Assembly: GCA_028866895.1 (NCBI GenBank)
Contig: JAGWHF010000004.1
Coordinates: 62,001 to 126,000, forward strand
Origin: Nitrososphaerota archaeon
GTDB lineage: Archaea; Thermoproteota; Nitrososphaeria; Nitrososphaerales; Nitrosopumilaceae
Length of the DNA stretch: 64,000 bases
Reading direction: 5' to 3'
Numbering within the stretch: position 1 is the first letter of the stretch; every line of letters starts with the position of its first letter. The notes beneath the pieces were generated by a model. It was not told the DNA's origin, did no database searches, and worked only from the letters and a program-made list of their open reading frames with translations. Shown here in pieces: positions 51,190-59,773 of this stretch. Both the position numbers and the translations under genes were made by a program.

Positions 51190-51551
51190 GTGATAAGGGG
51201 TGGAAGAATATACTAGTTAAATCTTACCTAAGTGAGGCTCGCCTTTTATTTTCTGAAATCTTTTTCCCGTTAAGGAGGAGACCCCGAAATAACAAGCCAC
51301 TCAGTTGTGGCAGTTCTTGCACTAGGTCAAAACCCTTTCCTGCACGGCCCGTAATTTCTTGTCGTCTAGTTCCTGGGTTTTCCATGAACAACCGAACGGC
51401 CTTCAAGATAAAATTCGCCACTAGGACGGGTACGTAAACCTCATTCATTTCCCCCCGAATTCATCATCTAGGATCTTTTACCTGTCTTATTATCAATCCT
51501 GAATGTCAGGTCGTGCTTTATATACGATAACCCATTGATTAGAAATTTGAA
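51190..51551. other. Intergenic region with one doubtful frame
   Basis: About 360 bases. A 74-codon frame at 51224-51448 (minus strand) has a fairly protein-like look (VYVPVLVANFILKAVRLF), but no domain or placed promoter. A CTTTATATACG box near 51514-51524 serves the MEDS gene. I do not list the frame as a gene. Confidence 0.35.
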
Positions 51552-52352
51552 ATGAGGTGTGAAGTTTGCGGTGGAGTCCTGCCAAATGGTGGAATAACTC
51601 ACTGCTCTGAGGAATGCATTAGAAAGAGCGTCGAGAAGAGCAAAAAGTTTGATCCCGCCCAGGTCAAAAAGAAATCCGCGCCTCCCAAGTCGGGCAAGAA
51701 ATATCTTGTCAAAAAAAGAGGTTCAGGTTTGCAACCATCAATGCAAACAGGGCAATATGCAAAGACAGCCACCTCCCCGGAACCTGCGGTCGCCAAAGTC
51801 ATGAGCCTAGGTCGCAGAAGTGTGACCGGTCTTGAGCATGTTGCAGGAGGCAGCCATGTCCTTTACACATACAGGCAGCAGAGATCAAAATACGAGGAAG
51901 CCTTTAGGTTTCTGAAGAGGGGTCTGGAAAATAACGAGGCCACGGTCCTGATTTTTAACAAGCTGGAAGGAGCCGACATTCGCCAAAGAATCAAACATGA
52001 GAATGTCAATTTAGGCAGATTAGAGTCGGCAGGGCGGGTCTACATCATGACTCCGGACGAGTCGTATTACAAGAACGGATTTCCCAACACCTCTAGGGTC
52101 GTAAAGTTCTGGGAGACTGCAAGGGAGAAGGCACTGGCGGGAGGCATGAACGGCCTGCGAGTTTTTGCAGACATGCATCCCTTCTTTGAAAATGGCGACG
52201 TGGACGAGACAATAAATTACGAGTCTGAACTAAGCCATGAATATGAGAGCACGTTGACAGGGGTATGCGCATACAATCTCGACGACATCAAAAATTTGTC
52301 TCCTAGGCAGTACAACATCGTGATTTCCCACCAGATACATCATCTGAACTAG
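51552..52352 (+). CDS. Zinc-finger MEDS (DcmR-like) sensory protein
   Basis: A 266-residue protein. Residues 1-25 form a finger (CEVCGGVLPNGGITHCSEEC), followed by a basic linker, then the MEDS domain (about 95-266): HVLYTYRQQRSKYEEAFRFLKRGLENNEATVLIF, RVYIMTPDESYY, and LSHEYESTLTGVCAYNLDDI. MEDS domains are thought to sense small molecules in the methanogen/methylotroph DcmR group. The finger matches the free-standing proteins at 35997 and 53204. The next gene (RHH protein) follows in the same direction. Confidence 0.82.
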   Translation: MRCEVCGGVLPNGGITHCSEECIRKSVEKSKKFDPAQVKKKSAPPKSGKKYLVKKRGSGLQPSMQTGQYAKTATSPEPAVAKVMSLGRRSVTGLEHVAGGSHVLYTYRQQRSKYEEAFRFLKRGLENNEATVLIFNKLEGADIRQRIKHENVNLGRLESAGRVYIMTPDESYYKNGFPNTSRVVKFWETAREKALAGGMNGLRVFADMHPFFENGDVDETINYESELSHEYESTLTGVCAYNLDDIKNLSPRQYNIVISHQIHHLN

Positions 52353-52458
52353 CATGATGGCAGCCGAAAAATTCTTTGGAATTATACAGTGCCTGACCAC
52401 CATGTGGATCATGTTTTTATCCCAGACGGCCGTAAATACCGTACAAGGCTGGGAAATC

Positions 52459-52989
52459 ATGGTCCTTACTGAAAACCGTACAAAATCCAGAAGCATTTCA
52501 TTCCGGCTGCCCGACGAGATAGTAGAACACCTGGAGACAGAATCCACGGTAAAAAACGTGGACATTGACACCGTCCTGGCCGAGGTATGCAGGAACTATT
52601 TCGGATACGAGGGAAATGCCGGAAAGGCAGGAATTGTCGGTTTTCCAAGGCCCTTGCTGATACGCCTGATGGACGAGTTTCCCGAGGAGAAAATAATCGA
52701 AATGGCAGGCCAGATGTCAAAGGATGTCACGACAGACATGATGGCAGTTTTGAAGAATGATTACACCGTTGACAGTTTCATAGGGTTTATCCAGTCATGG
52801 ACTTTTGCATCTCGAATCCCATTTAGGCGCCAGCTAAAAGGCAATCTGAACACGATTGTCATACAGCCCGAATTGGGCAAAAAGTGGTCGCTATACCTTG
52901 GTCATTTGTTCAAGGACGTAATCGAGGAACTCGCAGGAAGAAAGGTCAAGATAAACGTAACAGACAAGAGCGTAATGTTCATGTTCTAA
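52459..52989 (+). CDS. Ribbon-helix-helix-type protein, paralogue of 33852-34385
   Basis: A 176-residue protein with an RHH-like N-terminus (TKSRSISFRLPDEIVEHLETE) and a C-terminal domain (LLIRLMDEFPEEKIIEMAGQ; FIGFIQSWTFASRIPF; LGKKWSLYLGHLFKDVIEEL). Same length and layout as the island protein at 33852. ATG 52459 is set by a GTAAATACC box about 25 bases upstream; earlier in-frame starts would overlap the promoter. Likely a regulator working with the MEDS protein upstream. Confidence 0.68.
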   Translation: MVLTENRTKSRSISFRLPDEIVEHLETESTVKNVDIDTVLAEVCRNYFGYEGNAGKAGIVGFPRPLLIRLMDEFPEEKIIEMAGQMSKDVTTDMMAVLKNDYTVDSFIGFIQSWTFASRIPFRRQLKGNLNTIVIQPELGKKWSLYLGHLFKDVIEELAGRKVKINVTDKSVMFMF

Positions 52990-53203
52990 ATTTCTGGCAC
53001 ATCATTACAAGCACCGCCCCCCATTTCCTCACGTCTCCAACATGGCGCCGCCTGCAAAATTTTCTGCCATGACCCCATGAATGCCGCCACCAAATCGGCC
53101 CATATTGCAACCCACGGTCATTAGACGATAATTAAAAAAACTGCAAAGGGTATCCCATAAATCCTGAGGAACTTTTTTATGCGATGCGGAATTTTTATGC
53201 CTG

Positions 53204-53395
53204 ATGGCAGAAACATGCGAGCGTTGCGGTGCCCCCATGGAGGACTGGAGCGCCACCCACTGCTCTGAGGCCTGCCTGCTTTACGACATCAGACACAGCG
53301 AATCCTATCACGACCATTCAAACATCGACGAACTGCTTGCCAAGATGAAAACGCAAAATCGCTTCGATATCCGAATGTTAAATGATCTCAAATAG
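53204..53395 (+). CDS. Small CERCGAP-type zinc-finger protein
   Basis: A 63-residue protein, MAETCERCGAPMEDWSATHC and CSEAC, then an acidic helical tail (NIDELLAKMKTQNRFDIRML). First 25 residues nearly identical to the protein at 35997-36140. A CTTTTTTATGC box lies about 28 bases upstream of ATG 53204. Likely a binding adaptor; the tail differs between copies, so the finger is the conserved module. Confidence 0.72.
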   Translation: MAETCERCGAPMEDWSATHCSEACLLYDIRHSESYHDHSNIDELLAKMKTQNRFDIRMLNDLK

Positions 53396-53596
53396 AGGCC
53401 CCTTTGTCCCCGCATTCCGGAACAAAGGGCGCCTGAACTTGCGTGTACCGGAAATTATTTTTTGCCCAAGACTGCTTGCAGATACCAGTTCATCCAAGGC
53501 AAGTATCGGCCCATTCTTTCACGGTCCCGGTTTTTACCAACGGAAGGGCCAGAAAAACACTGGCATTAAAGTGAGTTGCCTGCAAGCCTACCTGGC

Positions 53597-54250
53597 ATGT
53601 TTACGGAATTAATGATTGTAGGCGGGATCTTTTGGTCTCTGACGTATGTCCTCATAATCAGAAAGGGTTTCGCGGACAGGACGTATGGAATGCCTTTTGT
53701 TGCCCTCTCCGCAAACATATCATGGGAGGCAATTTTTTCATTCGTCCATCCTCACCGGCCACCGCAACTCTACATAGACTATGCATGGTTTTTGCTCGAC
53801 CTTGTCATCGTTTTCCAGTGCCTGAGATACTGCGGGCCCGAGTTCCCCAAATTTTCCCATACCAAGATACGCCTGCTGTTCCTGTTGTCAGCCGCCGCCT
53901 CGTCGGTTTCCATCTACCTTTCCTGCTACTGGTTTGAAGACTGGCAGGGCGCATACGCGGCATTTGGGCAGAACCTGCTCATGTCAATTCTTTTCATATT
54001 CATGCTCCGCCAAAGAAACGGTCTTAGGGGACAGTCCTTCCCCATAGGCCTCTTCAAGATGCTCGGTACCGCGATATCAAGTGCCTCGTTCTATGCACAC
54101 TAGCCAATCTCACACCAGTCAGTCATCCTCCCTGCCTTTTACATATCGATATTTGTTTGCGACGTCCTCTACCTAATCCTTGTTTACAAGAAGGCAAAGG
54201 ATGCCAACGTTCCCATCCTGCCAATCAGACGGGAGTTTTACCACCGATAG
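53597..54250 (+). pseudogene. Seven-helix-type membrane protein split by an in-frame TAG
   Basis: From ATG 53597 a membrane protein runs (GGIFWSLTYVLIIRKG, MPFVALSANISWEAIFSF, YIDYAWFLLDLVIVFQCLRY, LLFLLSAAASSVSIYLSCYW, NLLMSILFIFML) to TAG 54101-54103. In the same frame it continues without a break for 48 codons: ILPAFYISIFVCDVLYLILV and a basic tail ending at TAG 54250. The layout resembles the terpene-cyclase-like PaxB group. A GGCATTAAAG box is about 30 bases upstream. One base change explains the split; readthrough is a less likely alternative. Confidence 0.65.
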
Positions 54251-54380
54251 CAGAAATGGCAAGCAGGTCCTCGAAGGATACGGACAATGCCCAGCAACAT
54301 AGCGATTCAGTAAGGAGTGCGTGTTTAAAGACGGATTCCAAGAGAGCATTGACCAAATACCAGGTCCAACACCATCTTTC

Positions 54381-54542
54381 CTAGTGGGACTTTCTTTGGA
54401 GTATCTGCCCCAGTGCACCCTCCGAATACTCTATCCCGTGCACCTCGGCCGAGTGCCTTCCGAATTTCTCCATGACCTCCGCCCCCTCCCCCTCCACGCG
54501 GTAGCTGCACTCAAATCCATAGTCCCTGCAGACAATTTCCAC
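54381..54542 (-). CDS. DUF1059 family small protein
   Basis: A 53-residue protein starting with GTG: VEIVCRDYGFECSYRVEGEG, then the helix MEKFGRHSAEVHGIEY, both diagnostic of DUF1059 (Cys5, Cys12 and HGIEY conserved). Function unknown. A TTTTTTAAAT box at 54563-54572 is 26 bases before GTG 54542, a clear leaderless GTG message. The open frame is easily missed because of its size. Confidence 0.82.
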   Translation of the reverse strand: MEIVCRDYGFECSYRVEGEGAEVMEKFGRHSAEVHGIEYSEGALGQILQRKSH

Positions 54543-54562
54543 ACATTAAATTGGTCACCATC

Positions 54563-54572
54563 GGATTTAAAA
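54563..54572 (-). promoter_or_regulatory. TATA box of the DUF1059 gene
   Basis: Minus-strand TTTTTTAAAT, centred 26 bases before GTG 54542; supports the non-ATG start. Confidence 0.6.
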
Positions 54573-54667
54573 AATCGGTCTACACTGCATTGTTCAGGAT
54601 CACGCGGCAACAAGGTTGGTGAACTTTGTATCGCAATTTTTTATTATTCGGTCGGAGAAGAAAAGGC

Positions 54668-54781
54668 ATGAGCCAAATAGTGAAGCTGAGGTGCCGCGGA
54701 TGCGGATCCCGTTTCATAGGATTCCACCAGATGAGCTGCCTTGTGTGCGGCTGCACCGGAGTTCAGGACCAGATTCGCTAG
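54668..54781 (+). CDS. Very small zinc-ribbon protein
   Basis: A 37-residue protein: MSQIVKLRCRGCGSRFIGFH then CLVCGCTG. Two CxxC pairs 14 residues apart make a complete zinc ribbon with a short tail. A TTTTTATTATT box at about 54636-54646 lies 27 bases before ATG 54668. Unknown partner. Confidence 0.68.
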   Translation: MSQIVKLRCRGCGSRFIGFHQMSCLVCGCTGVQDQIR

Positions 54782-54784
54782 ATT

Positions 54785-54964
54785 TTATCTCATGCCATCC
54801 AAGATGATCGTGCCGCATTTTTCGGCGCCTAGCCCGACAGACCGCAAAAAATCATCCCAGACCGATCCCATGCCTGCGCCCACCTCATAAAGACAGCCAG
54901 ACGTTCTGGACACTCGCCCCAAACCTGCTTTCCATATACCTCCTTCACCCAAGCCCGCCACCAT
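54785..54964 (-). CDS. Possible small hypothetical protein
   Basis: A 59-residue frame, MVAGLGEGGIWKAGLGRVS, then SGCLYEVGAGMGSVWDDFLRS, GLGAEKCGTIILDGM. The frame stays open upstream for about 30 more codons (GTGLEKWLKASACFG) but without a start codon. The composition is protein-like; it may be a 5'-decayed gene. It is convergent with the zinc-ribbon gene, three bases apart. The remaining 54965-55128 has only the promoter of the aminotransferase. Confidence 0.35.
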   Translation of the reverse strand: MVAGLGEGGIWKAGLGRVSRTSGCLYEVGAGMGSVWDDFLRSVGLGAEKCGTIILDGMR

Positions 54965-55128
54965 GCCAAAGCACGCACTTGCTTTCAGCCATTTTTCAAG
55001 CCCCGTTCCCGCCGCGCCCTCCTCTGCCTCTGCCTGCGCGTAAGCTCGTCGTAACCGCGGTGGTTTTCACCCATGACATGCCAATGGAACCCTTTATTAG
55101 AAAATTTTTCTAACTGTTAGCATCAACC

Positions 55129-56340
55129 ATGACAGCCAAGATACCGGGTCCCAACGCAAGGAAGATCATCTCTCGGATGCGCAGATACGCCTATGATTCT
55201 ACCTTCATGTACCCCCTCGTCATAGCAAACGGCCACGACTGCACCATAGAGGATCTTGACGGCAACAGGTTCCTTGACTTTACCTCAAACATCGGGGCCT
55301 GCCCTCTTGGCTACTCGCACCCGGACGTCCTGGAGGTACTCGCCGAGTACTCTACCAGCGGCACCCACAAGATTGCAGGCCAGGATTTTTACTCAAAAGA
55401 GCACGCCGAATTTGTCGTGGAGCTTGCATCCATCCTCCCTCGCAGATTCAAGGTCTTCCTCATCAACAGCGGTGCCGAGGCGGTTGAGAACGCAATAAAG
55501 ATTGCCTACAGGCGCATGGGTCCCCTTCCCGGCGTCTCATGCCACGGCGCATTCCACGGAAGAACCCTTGGCGCCCTCACATTTACTTCAAGCAAGCCCG
55601 TCCATAAGTACAACTTTCCCGAGCTGCCTGTCATTAGGATCAAGTTCTGCACAAGCGACTCCGATGCCGAGGTTGACGCTGTTGAACCCCTGTTGAAGGA
55701 AAACAAGGTGGCATTCATACTCACCGAGACTGTGCAGGGCGAGGGAGGCTATAACGTCGCCTCCAAAAAATTCATCGGGGCGCTGCGCAGGTCGGCTACA
55801 AAGTACGGAGTTCCCCTCATACTTGACGAGGTCCAGTCCGGTGTGGGCCACACCGGCAGGTGGTGGGCTTTTGAGCATTACGGCGTCGAGCCTGACATCA
55901 TGAGCGCCGCAAAGGCACTGCAGGTAGGTGCAACTGCATACCGCAGGGAGCTTGAACCCCGCGACAGGTCCGCCTTATCCAGCACCTGGGGGGGAGGAAG
56001 CAGGATAGACATGGCGGTAGGCGCAAGGACAATCCGGGTCATCAGGCGCGACAGGCTGCTTGATAACGCCACGAGGATGGGTGGCATTCTAAGAAAGGGC
56101 CTCCGCGAGTTCGTCGGAAAAAAGGGGGTCTCCGACGTGCGTGGCCTCGGCCTCATGATAGGCCTAGAGTTTGAGACGCGCCAACGCAGGGAGAAAAAGA
56201 TTGCAGAACTCTTCAGGGCAGGCCTCCTCACGCTCGGCGCCGGCCAGAAGGCCCTCCGCATAATCCCACCTCTAGTGATAACAAGAGAGGAGGTCGAGCA
56301 GGGACTCGAAATCTTGTCCTCTGTCCTCTCAAGGAACTAA
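55129..56340 (+). CDS. Class III PLP-dependent aminotransferase
   Basis: A 403-residue enzyme of the ornithine/4-aminobutyrate aminotransferase group. Seen: LDFTSNIGACPLGYSHPDV, INSGAEAVENAIKIAY (phosphate-binding loop), FHGRTLGALTFT, ILDEVQSGVGHTGRWWAF (DEVQ, PLP-N1 contact) and the Schiff-base Lys in SAAKALQVG. It transfers an amino group from an omega-amino acid to 2-oxoglutarate. Which substrate cannot be told from context; it stands alone. A TTTATTAGAAAATTTTT stretch at 55093-55109 is the likely promoter. Confidence 0.9.
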   Translation: MTAKIPGPNARKIISRMRRYAYDSTFMYPLVIANGHDCTIEDLDGNRFLDFTSNIGACPLGYSHPDVLEVLAEYSTSGTHKIAGQDFYSKEHAEFVVELASILPRRFKVFLINSGAEAVENAIKIAYRRMGPLPGVSCHGAFHGRTLGALTFTSSKPVHKYNFPELPVIRIKFCTSDSDAEVDAVEPLLKENKVAFILTETVQGEGGYNVASKKFIGALRRSATKYGVPLILDEVQSGVGHTGRWWAFEHYGVEPDIMSAAKALQVGATAYRRELEPRDRSALSSTWGGGSRIDMAVGARTIRVIRRDRLLDNATRMGGILRKGLREFVGKKGVSDVRGLGLMIGLEFETRQRREKKIAELFRAGLLTLGAGQKALRIIPPLVITREEVEQGLEILSSVLSRN

Positions 56341-56362
56341 ATTCTTAGACGCACACAGTACT

Positions 56363-57331
56363 TTATCCAAGCCCCCCTCCAAATATCGCCCCTTGGTTGT
56401 CAAGGGTCCCCAATACCGCAATCGTCCCAAGCCTGCTTGATATCGTGCCTCGGTTTGAGAGAGTGCCGCCTGCCAAAACCTCTACCTTGCCGCCGTTTAG
56501 TATAATACCATAGTTTGTCATATTGCCAAGGCACTCGAGGGTCCCCTTTTGTCCCACCTCGACGAGCCTAAAATTTGAGAAGGTGCCGAGGTTTTCAAGG
56601 ATTCCAAGGTCATGGATCGCATTGCCGTTGTAGGCCGTGCCACCCCTCCCGTTTACCATCATACCCCTGCTCTCCACAGTCCCGTTGTTTGAGAAAGTTC
56701 CGGAGCTTTCAAGCCTGCCCGTGACGTACATCCTTCCCGAGTTCAACAAAAGGCCGTCCGACACAAGCCGAGCATCATCCTGCACCGTACCTGCGTTCCC
56801 AATCCTGCCCGAGCTTGAGATGCTACCATTTGCCTCCACTGCGAGCAACCCGTCCTGCTCGTTTGAAAGATCCCCGTGCCGTGCCACAATAATCCCGCCG
56901 TCGTCTAAAACCGTGCCAGAGTTGAACACATTCCCATCGTCAACAAACCGGCCGGAGTTGAGGATGGTCCCCCTGTTTGTCATCGTCCCATGGTTTGAGA
57001 AAGTTCCTGCCACACTTGATATTATTCCCGAGTTGGAAACCGTTCCGTTGTTCACTATTGCCCCGCCGTTATTGAAGAGCACCCCTCCGACGATGAGCCC
57101 GCCCGAATTTACAAGAGTGATGCCGTTTGTAACCATTACCGTTTCTCCCCGGAACACCACAAGAGCAGATACCGCGCACGTATCTCCAGGCATTCCACTC
57201 CACTTCCCGCCCATATGCTGGCAGGAATACGCATTGTAGAGCACGCCCGTAGTGGCAAGCGAAGAGGGCAAGAGCCCTGCCCCTAGCAGCGCCGCTGCGG
57301 CCACGGCAAGCATGACATCCCTTGCAGCCAT
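56363..57331 (-). CDS. Secreted NxG-repeat (beta-helix-like) protein
   Basis: A 322-residue exported protein: signal peptide (VMLAVAAAALLGAGLLPSSLA), a short cysteine-containing start (SCQHMGGKWSGMPGDTC), then about 20 imperfect units of 9-12 residues such as NNGTVSNSG, SNHGTMTNRG, LNSGRF and NQGAIFGG, which should fold as a right-handed beta-helix or stacked loop structure like adhesins. No C-terminal anchor is visible. It may be released or bound to the S-layer. Confidence 0.75.
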   Translation of the reverse strand: MAARDVMLAVAAAALLGAGLLPSSLATTGVLYNAYSCQHMGGKWSGMPGDTCAVSALVVFRGETVMVTNGITLVNSGGLIVGGVLFNNGGAIVNNGTVSNSGIISSVAGTFSNHGTMTNRGTILNSGRFVDDGNVFNSGTVLDDGGIIVARHGDLSNEQDGLLAVEANGSISSSGRIGNAGTVQDDARLVSDGLLLNSGRMYVTGRLESSGTFSNNGTVESRGMMVNGRGGTAYNGNAIHDLGILENLGTFSNFRLVEVGQKGTLECLGNMTNYGIILNGGKVEVLAGGTLSNRGTISSRLGTIAVLGTLDNQGAIFGGGLG

Positions 57332-57627
57332 AAGTTATGCTAGCTGCCCGATCCAAAAAAAGATGATGCACGATTACCGTCCATGGTCCCCAATTCTGGT
57401 CCCCGTACTCGGGTCCACCAGCACAAGAGTTGCTTGAAAACCCGACCCGCTCCGGCAGGCAGGAACGGTACTTTTGCCAAGTCATCCCTCCATCCCGTCA
57501 CCATCCTGCGGGTAGAATAATCCTATAGAAATTCGTTAGGTAGCAATCATCCGTAATTTGTATATGTATGGATCTTCATTGAACGGCATGTACGGGCATC
57601 CGGTGCCAGGACCTCCGTAGGTGTGCC

Positions 57628-57936
57628 ATGGGAAGTCCTGCAGGAAGGCGCATTGCCGGCAGCAGTCTGCACAAAAGGAATAACCGGGACTGGATGGACA
57701 TCATAGCAGGCATTCTTGAAATATGCGGCCAGAGCAGGCTAAAGACACACGTAATGTTCAGGTGCCACCTCAACTCGAAGCTCCTTACCGGATATCTTGA
57801 CTTTGCCGAGTCTGCAGGCTTGGTCGAGAGGGCCACCACAAAGGCAGGAAACGGGACACTCTACAAGACAACGCCCAAGGGGATGCGGTTCATCAAGACC
57901 TACGCCGCAATTAAGGAGATCCTTCGTGATTCCTAG
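57628..57936 (+). CDS. HTH_45-type winged-helix regulator
   Basis: A 102-residue protein: basic N-terminus, then DWMDIIAGILEICGQSRLKT, FRCHLNSKLLTGYLDFAESAGLV (recognition region) and wing LYKTTPKGMRFIKTYAAIKE. Same family as 20366 and 60593. A GTATATGTAT box at 57556-57565 places transcription near 57588, leaving a 40-base leader. The first 20 residues may be dispensable. Confidence 0.8.
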   Translation: MGSPAGRRIAGSSLHKRNNRDWMDIIAGILEICGQSRLKTHVMFRCHLNSKLLTGYLDFAESAGLVERATTKAGNGTLYKTTPKGMRFIKTYAAIKEILRDS

Positions 57937-58043
57937 CCCATCCCCAAATTCAATAATCTGCCCCTGCAGCCATGGATGAGCCTGACATCACACAAGATTT
58001 TGTCGAGTAAATTCATGTTGCCAGGTAACCCGGGCCTGAAGTC

Positions 58044-58229
58044 CTATGCCCTTCTACCTTTAATCAGGTGGTACAGGCTTTTTATCTCCGATATGGTCGG
58101 GTTCTTCATCTCGTACAGCTTCCTGTCTATCCCGAAATCCTCGATGACCCGCCACATCTCCTCCAACGTGACCTCGGACTCGTCCTTCCCTTCCTTCCCC
58201 TCCGAGAGGTAATTTTCCAGTTCCCCCAT
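58044..58229 (-). CDS. Small acidic hypothetical protein
   Basis: A 61-residue protein: MGELENYLSEGKEGKDESEV then the helix VTLEEMWRVIEDFGIDRKLY and ISEIKSLYHLIKGRRA. TTTATTAAC about 28 bases upstream gives a leaderless ATG 58229. It shares its short promoter region with the divergent gene at 58269. Unknown family. Confidence 0.6.
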   Translation of the reverse strand: MGELENYLSEGKEGKDESEVTLEEMWRVIEDFGIDRKLYEMKNPTISEIKSLYHLIKGRRA

Positions 58230-58268
58230 TCCAGAATCCGTAAAAGACCCAAGTTAATAAACAGGGAG

Positions 58269-58478
58269 ATGTATCAAATGGAAACCACCAACTCGCAGGC
58301 GCGGAGCACCATAATCTCAAATGCCATCAATCCCCCATTCAAGGCTAGAGCCCCAATTCCGGAACAATCCAGCATCAGAGGGAATTACCCCGCCAATGGC
58401 ATGCAAATGTCACGGTTCAAGCAAGACTCTCCAGCAGATGCGGTGACACAGGTACTGGAGACTGACTGTTCCTCCTAA
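58269..58478 (+). CDS. Small hypothetical protein
   Basis: A 69-residue polar protein (METTNSQARSTIISNAINPP, FKARAPIPEQSSIRGNY) without membrane segment. The AGTTAATAAAC box at about 58251-58261 is a little near for ATG 58269, so ATG 58278 is an alternative. Divergent from the acidic small gene at 58044. Low complexity limits confidence. Confidence 0.42.
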   Translation: MYQMETTNSQARSTIISNAINPPFKARAPIPEQSSIRGNYPANGMQMSRFKQDSPADAVTQVLETDCSS

Positions 58479-58525
58479 TGTCGATGCAAGAAGTTGATTT
58501 ATCGTTCACCAGATTGAAAGAAAAA

Positions 58526-59674
58526 TCAATTGAATAACAACGCCCGCCCAGTCAGCCTCCGCCTTGTGACTGCCAATCCCCCTGCCACTGCAGCTGCAAG
58601 TGCAAGCTGCGCCGCCGTGCCAAACTCTGGGGCCGGAGAGGCTGGGGAAATAACAGAAACCGTATACGAGTTCTGGTTTACTGCATAAACCAGCCCGTTT
58701 GCGGCATCGTACGCAATCCCGTCAGGGCCCGCCCCCACCTCCACCGTACCGACCACCCTGTTTGTCCCGCCGTTGATTGCGGAAACCGTGAACGAGTCCC
58801 CGTTGGCCACATAAAGGAAGCCGTTTGCCCCATCGTATGCTATCCCGTTAGGATGCTGCCCCACCCCCACTGTTGCCGTGACCTTGTCCGTCGTGCCGTC
58901 AATTACCGAGACTGTGCCCGACCCAAAGTTTACTACGTACATGCCCCCATTGGCTGGATCGTATGCAATACCCGCCGGCTCGGCTCCCACCGGTATGGTC
59001 GATGCCACCCTGTTTGTAGAGCCGTCGATTACCGTAACCGTGTCCGAGTAAAAGTTGGTGACATAGATGTCGCCGTTCCCTCCGTCGTACGCAAGGTGCT
59101 TTGGATGCGGCGCCACCTGAATAGTGGCCACAATTTTGTTGTTCCTCCCGTCAATTACCGAGATAGTTCCGGATCCCCCGTTTGCCACGTAGACAAGGCC
59201 GTTCCGCGTGTCGTATGCAACCCCGTACGGATCCTTGCCCACCTTGACGGTTGCAGACACCGTGTTTTTCGATCCGTCAATTACTGAGACTGTCCACGAG
59301 TAAAAGTTGGTGACGTAGATGTCGCCGTTTTCCCCGTCATATGCCGCCGCTATAGGCCAGTGGCCAACCGGCACTGTTGCCGTGACCTTGTCCGTCGTGC
59401 CGTCAATTACCGAGACTGATGCCTGCCCCACGTCAGTCACGTAGACATCCCCGTTGCGCTGGTCATATGCAGCCCCCGACGGGTAGACCCCTACTGGCAC
59501 CGTGGCAACTACAGAGCCTGCAGTGGAGTTTGCCCCTGATTGCGGAGCCGGCAGCACGTACGGAAGGTCGGAAGTCGAGTCTGACTGGTATCCGCCTCCT
59601 GCTGGCTGCATTGCAAGCGTTGATGCCGGAGCCAACAAGAGCGCAAAGACTGCGGCAAGCACCATACTATTCAT
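58526..59674 (-). CDS. YVTN beta-propeller surface protein with PEFG-CTERM sorting signal
   Basis: A 382-residue exported protein: signal peptide (VLAAVFALLLAPASTLA), about seven 42-residue YVTN repeats (PNGIAYDGANGFLYVANGD; VSVIDGTTDKVTATV), then C-terminal PEFGTAAQLALAAAVAGGLA and a basic end TRRR. The PEFG motif, hydrophobic helix and Arg-rich end form the thaumarchaeal PEFG-CTERM signal, cleaved and anchored by an archaeosortase. The repeats match those in the propeller at 47758. Confidence 0.88.
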   Translation of the reverse strand: MNSMVLAAVFALLLAPASTLAMQPAGGGYQSDSTSDLPYVLPAPQSGANSTAGSVVATVPVGVYPSGAAYDQRNGDVYVTDVGQASVSVIDGTTDKVTATVPVGHWPIAAAYDGENGDIYVTNFYSWTVSVIDGSKNTVSATVKVGKDPYGVAYDTRNGLVYVANGGSGTISVIDGRNNKIVATIQVAPHPKHLAYDGGNGDIYVTNFYSDTVTVIDGSTNRVASTIPVGAEPAGIAYDPANGGMYVVNFGSGTVSVIDGTTDKVTATVGVGQHPNGIAYDGANGFLYVANGDSFTVSAINGGTNRVVGTVEVGAGPDGIAYDAANGLVYAVNQNSYTVSVISPASPAPEFGTAAQLALAAAVAGGLAVTRRRLTGRALLFN

Positions 59675-59773
59675 AATCCCACGAGGTCATTGTGGCTAGC
59701 TGTTTTAAATATGGTTCAATCCTCCCTGCCGCCATCCTTCATGGCAGGCCGCCACGGGCCTGCACGGAGCACG

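Noticed and set aside
51224-51448. A 74-codon frame on the minus strand
   Set aside because: Plausible composition but no promoter, domain or neighbour support.
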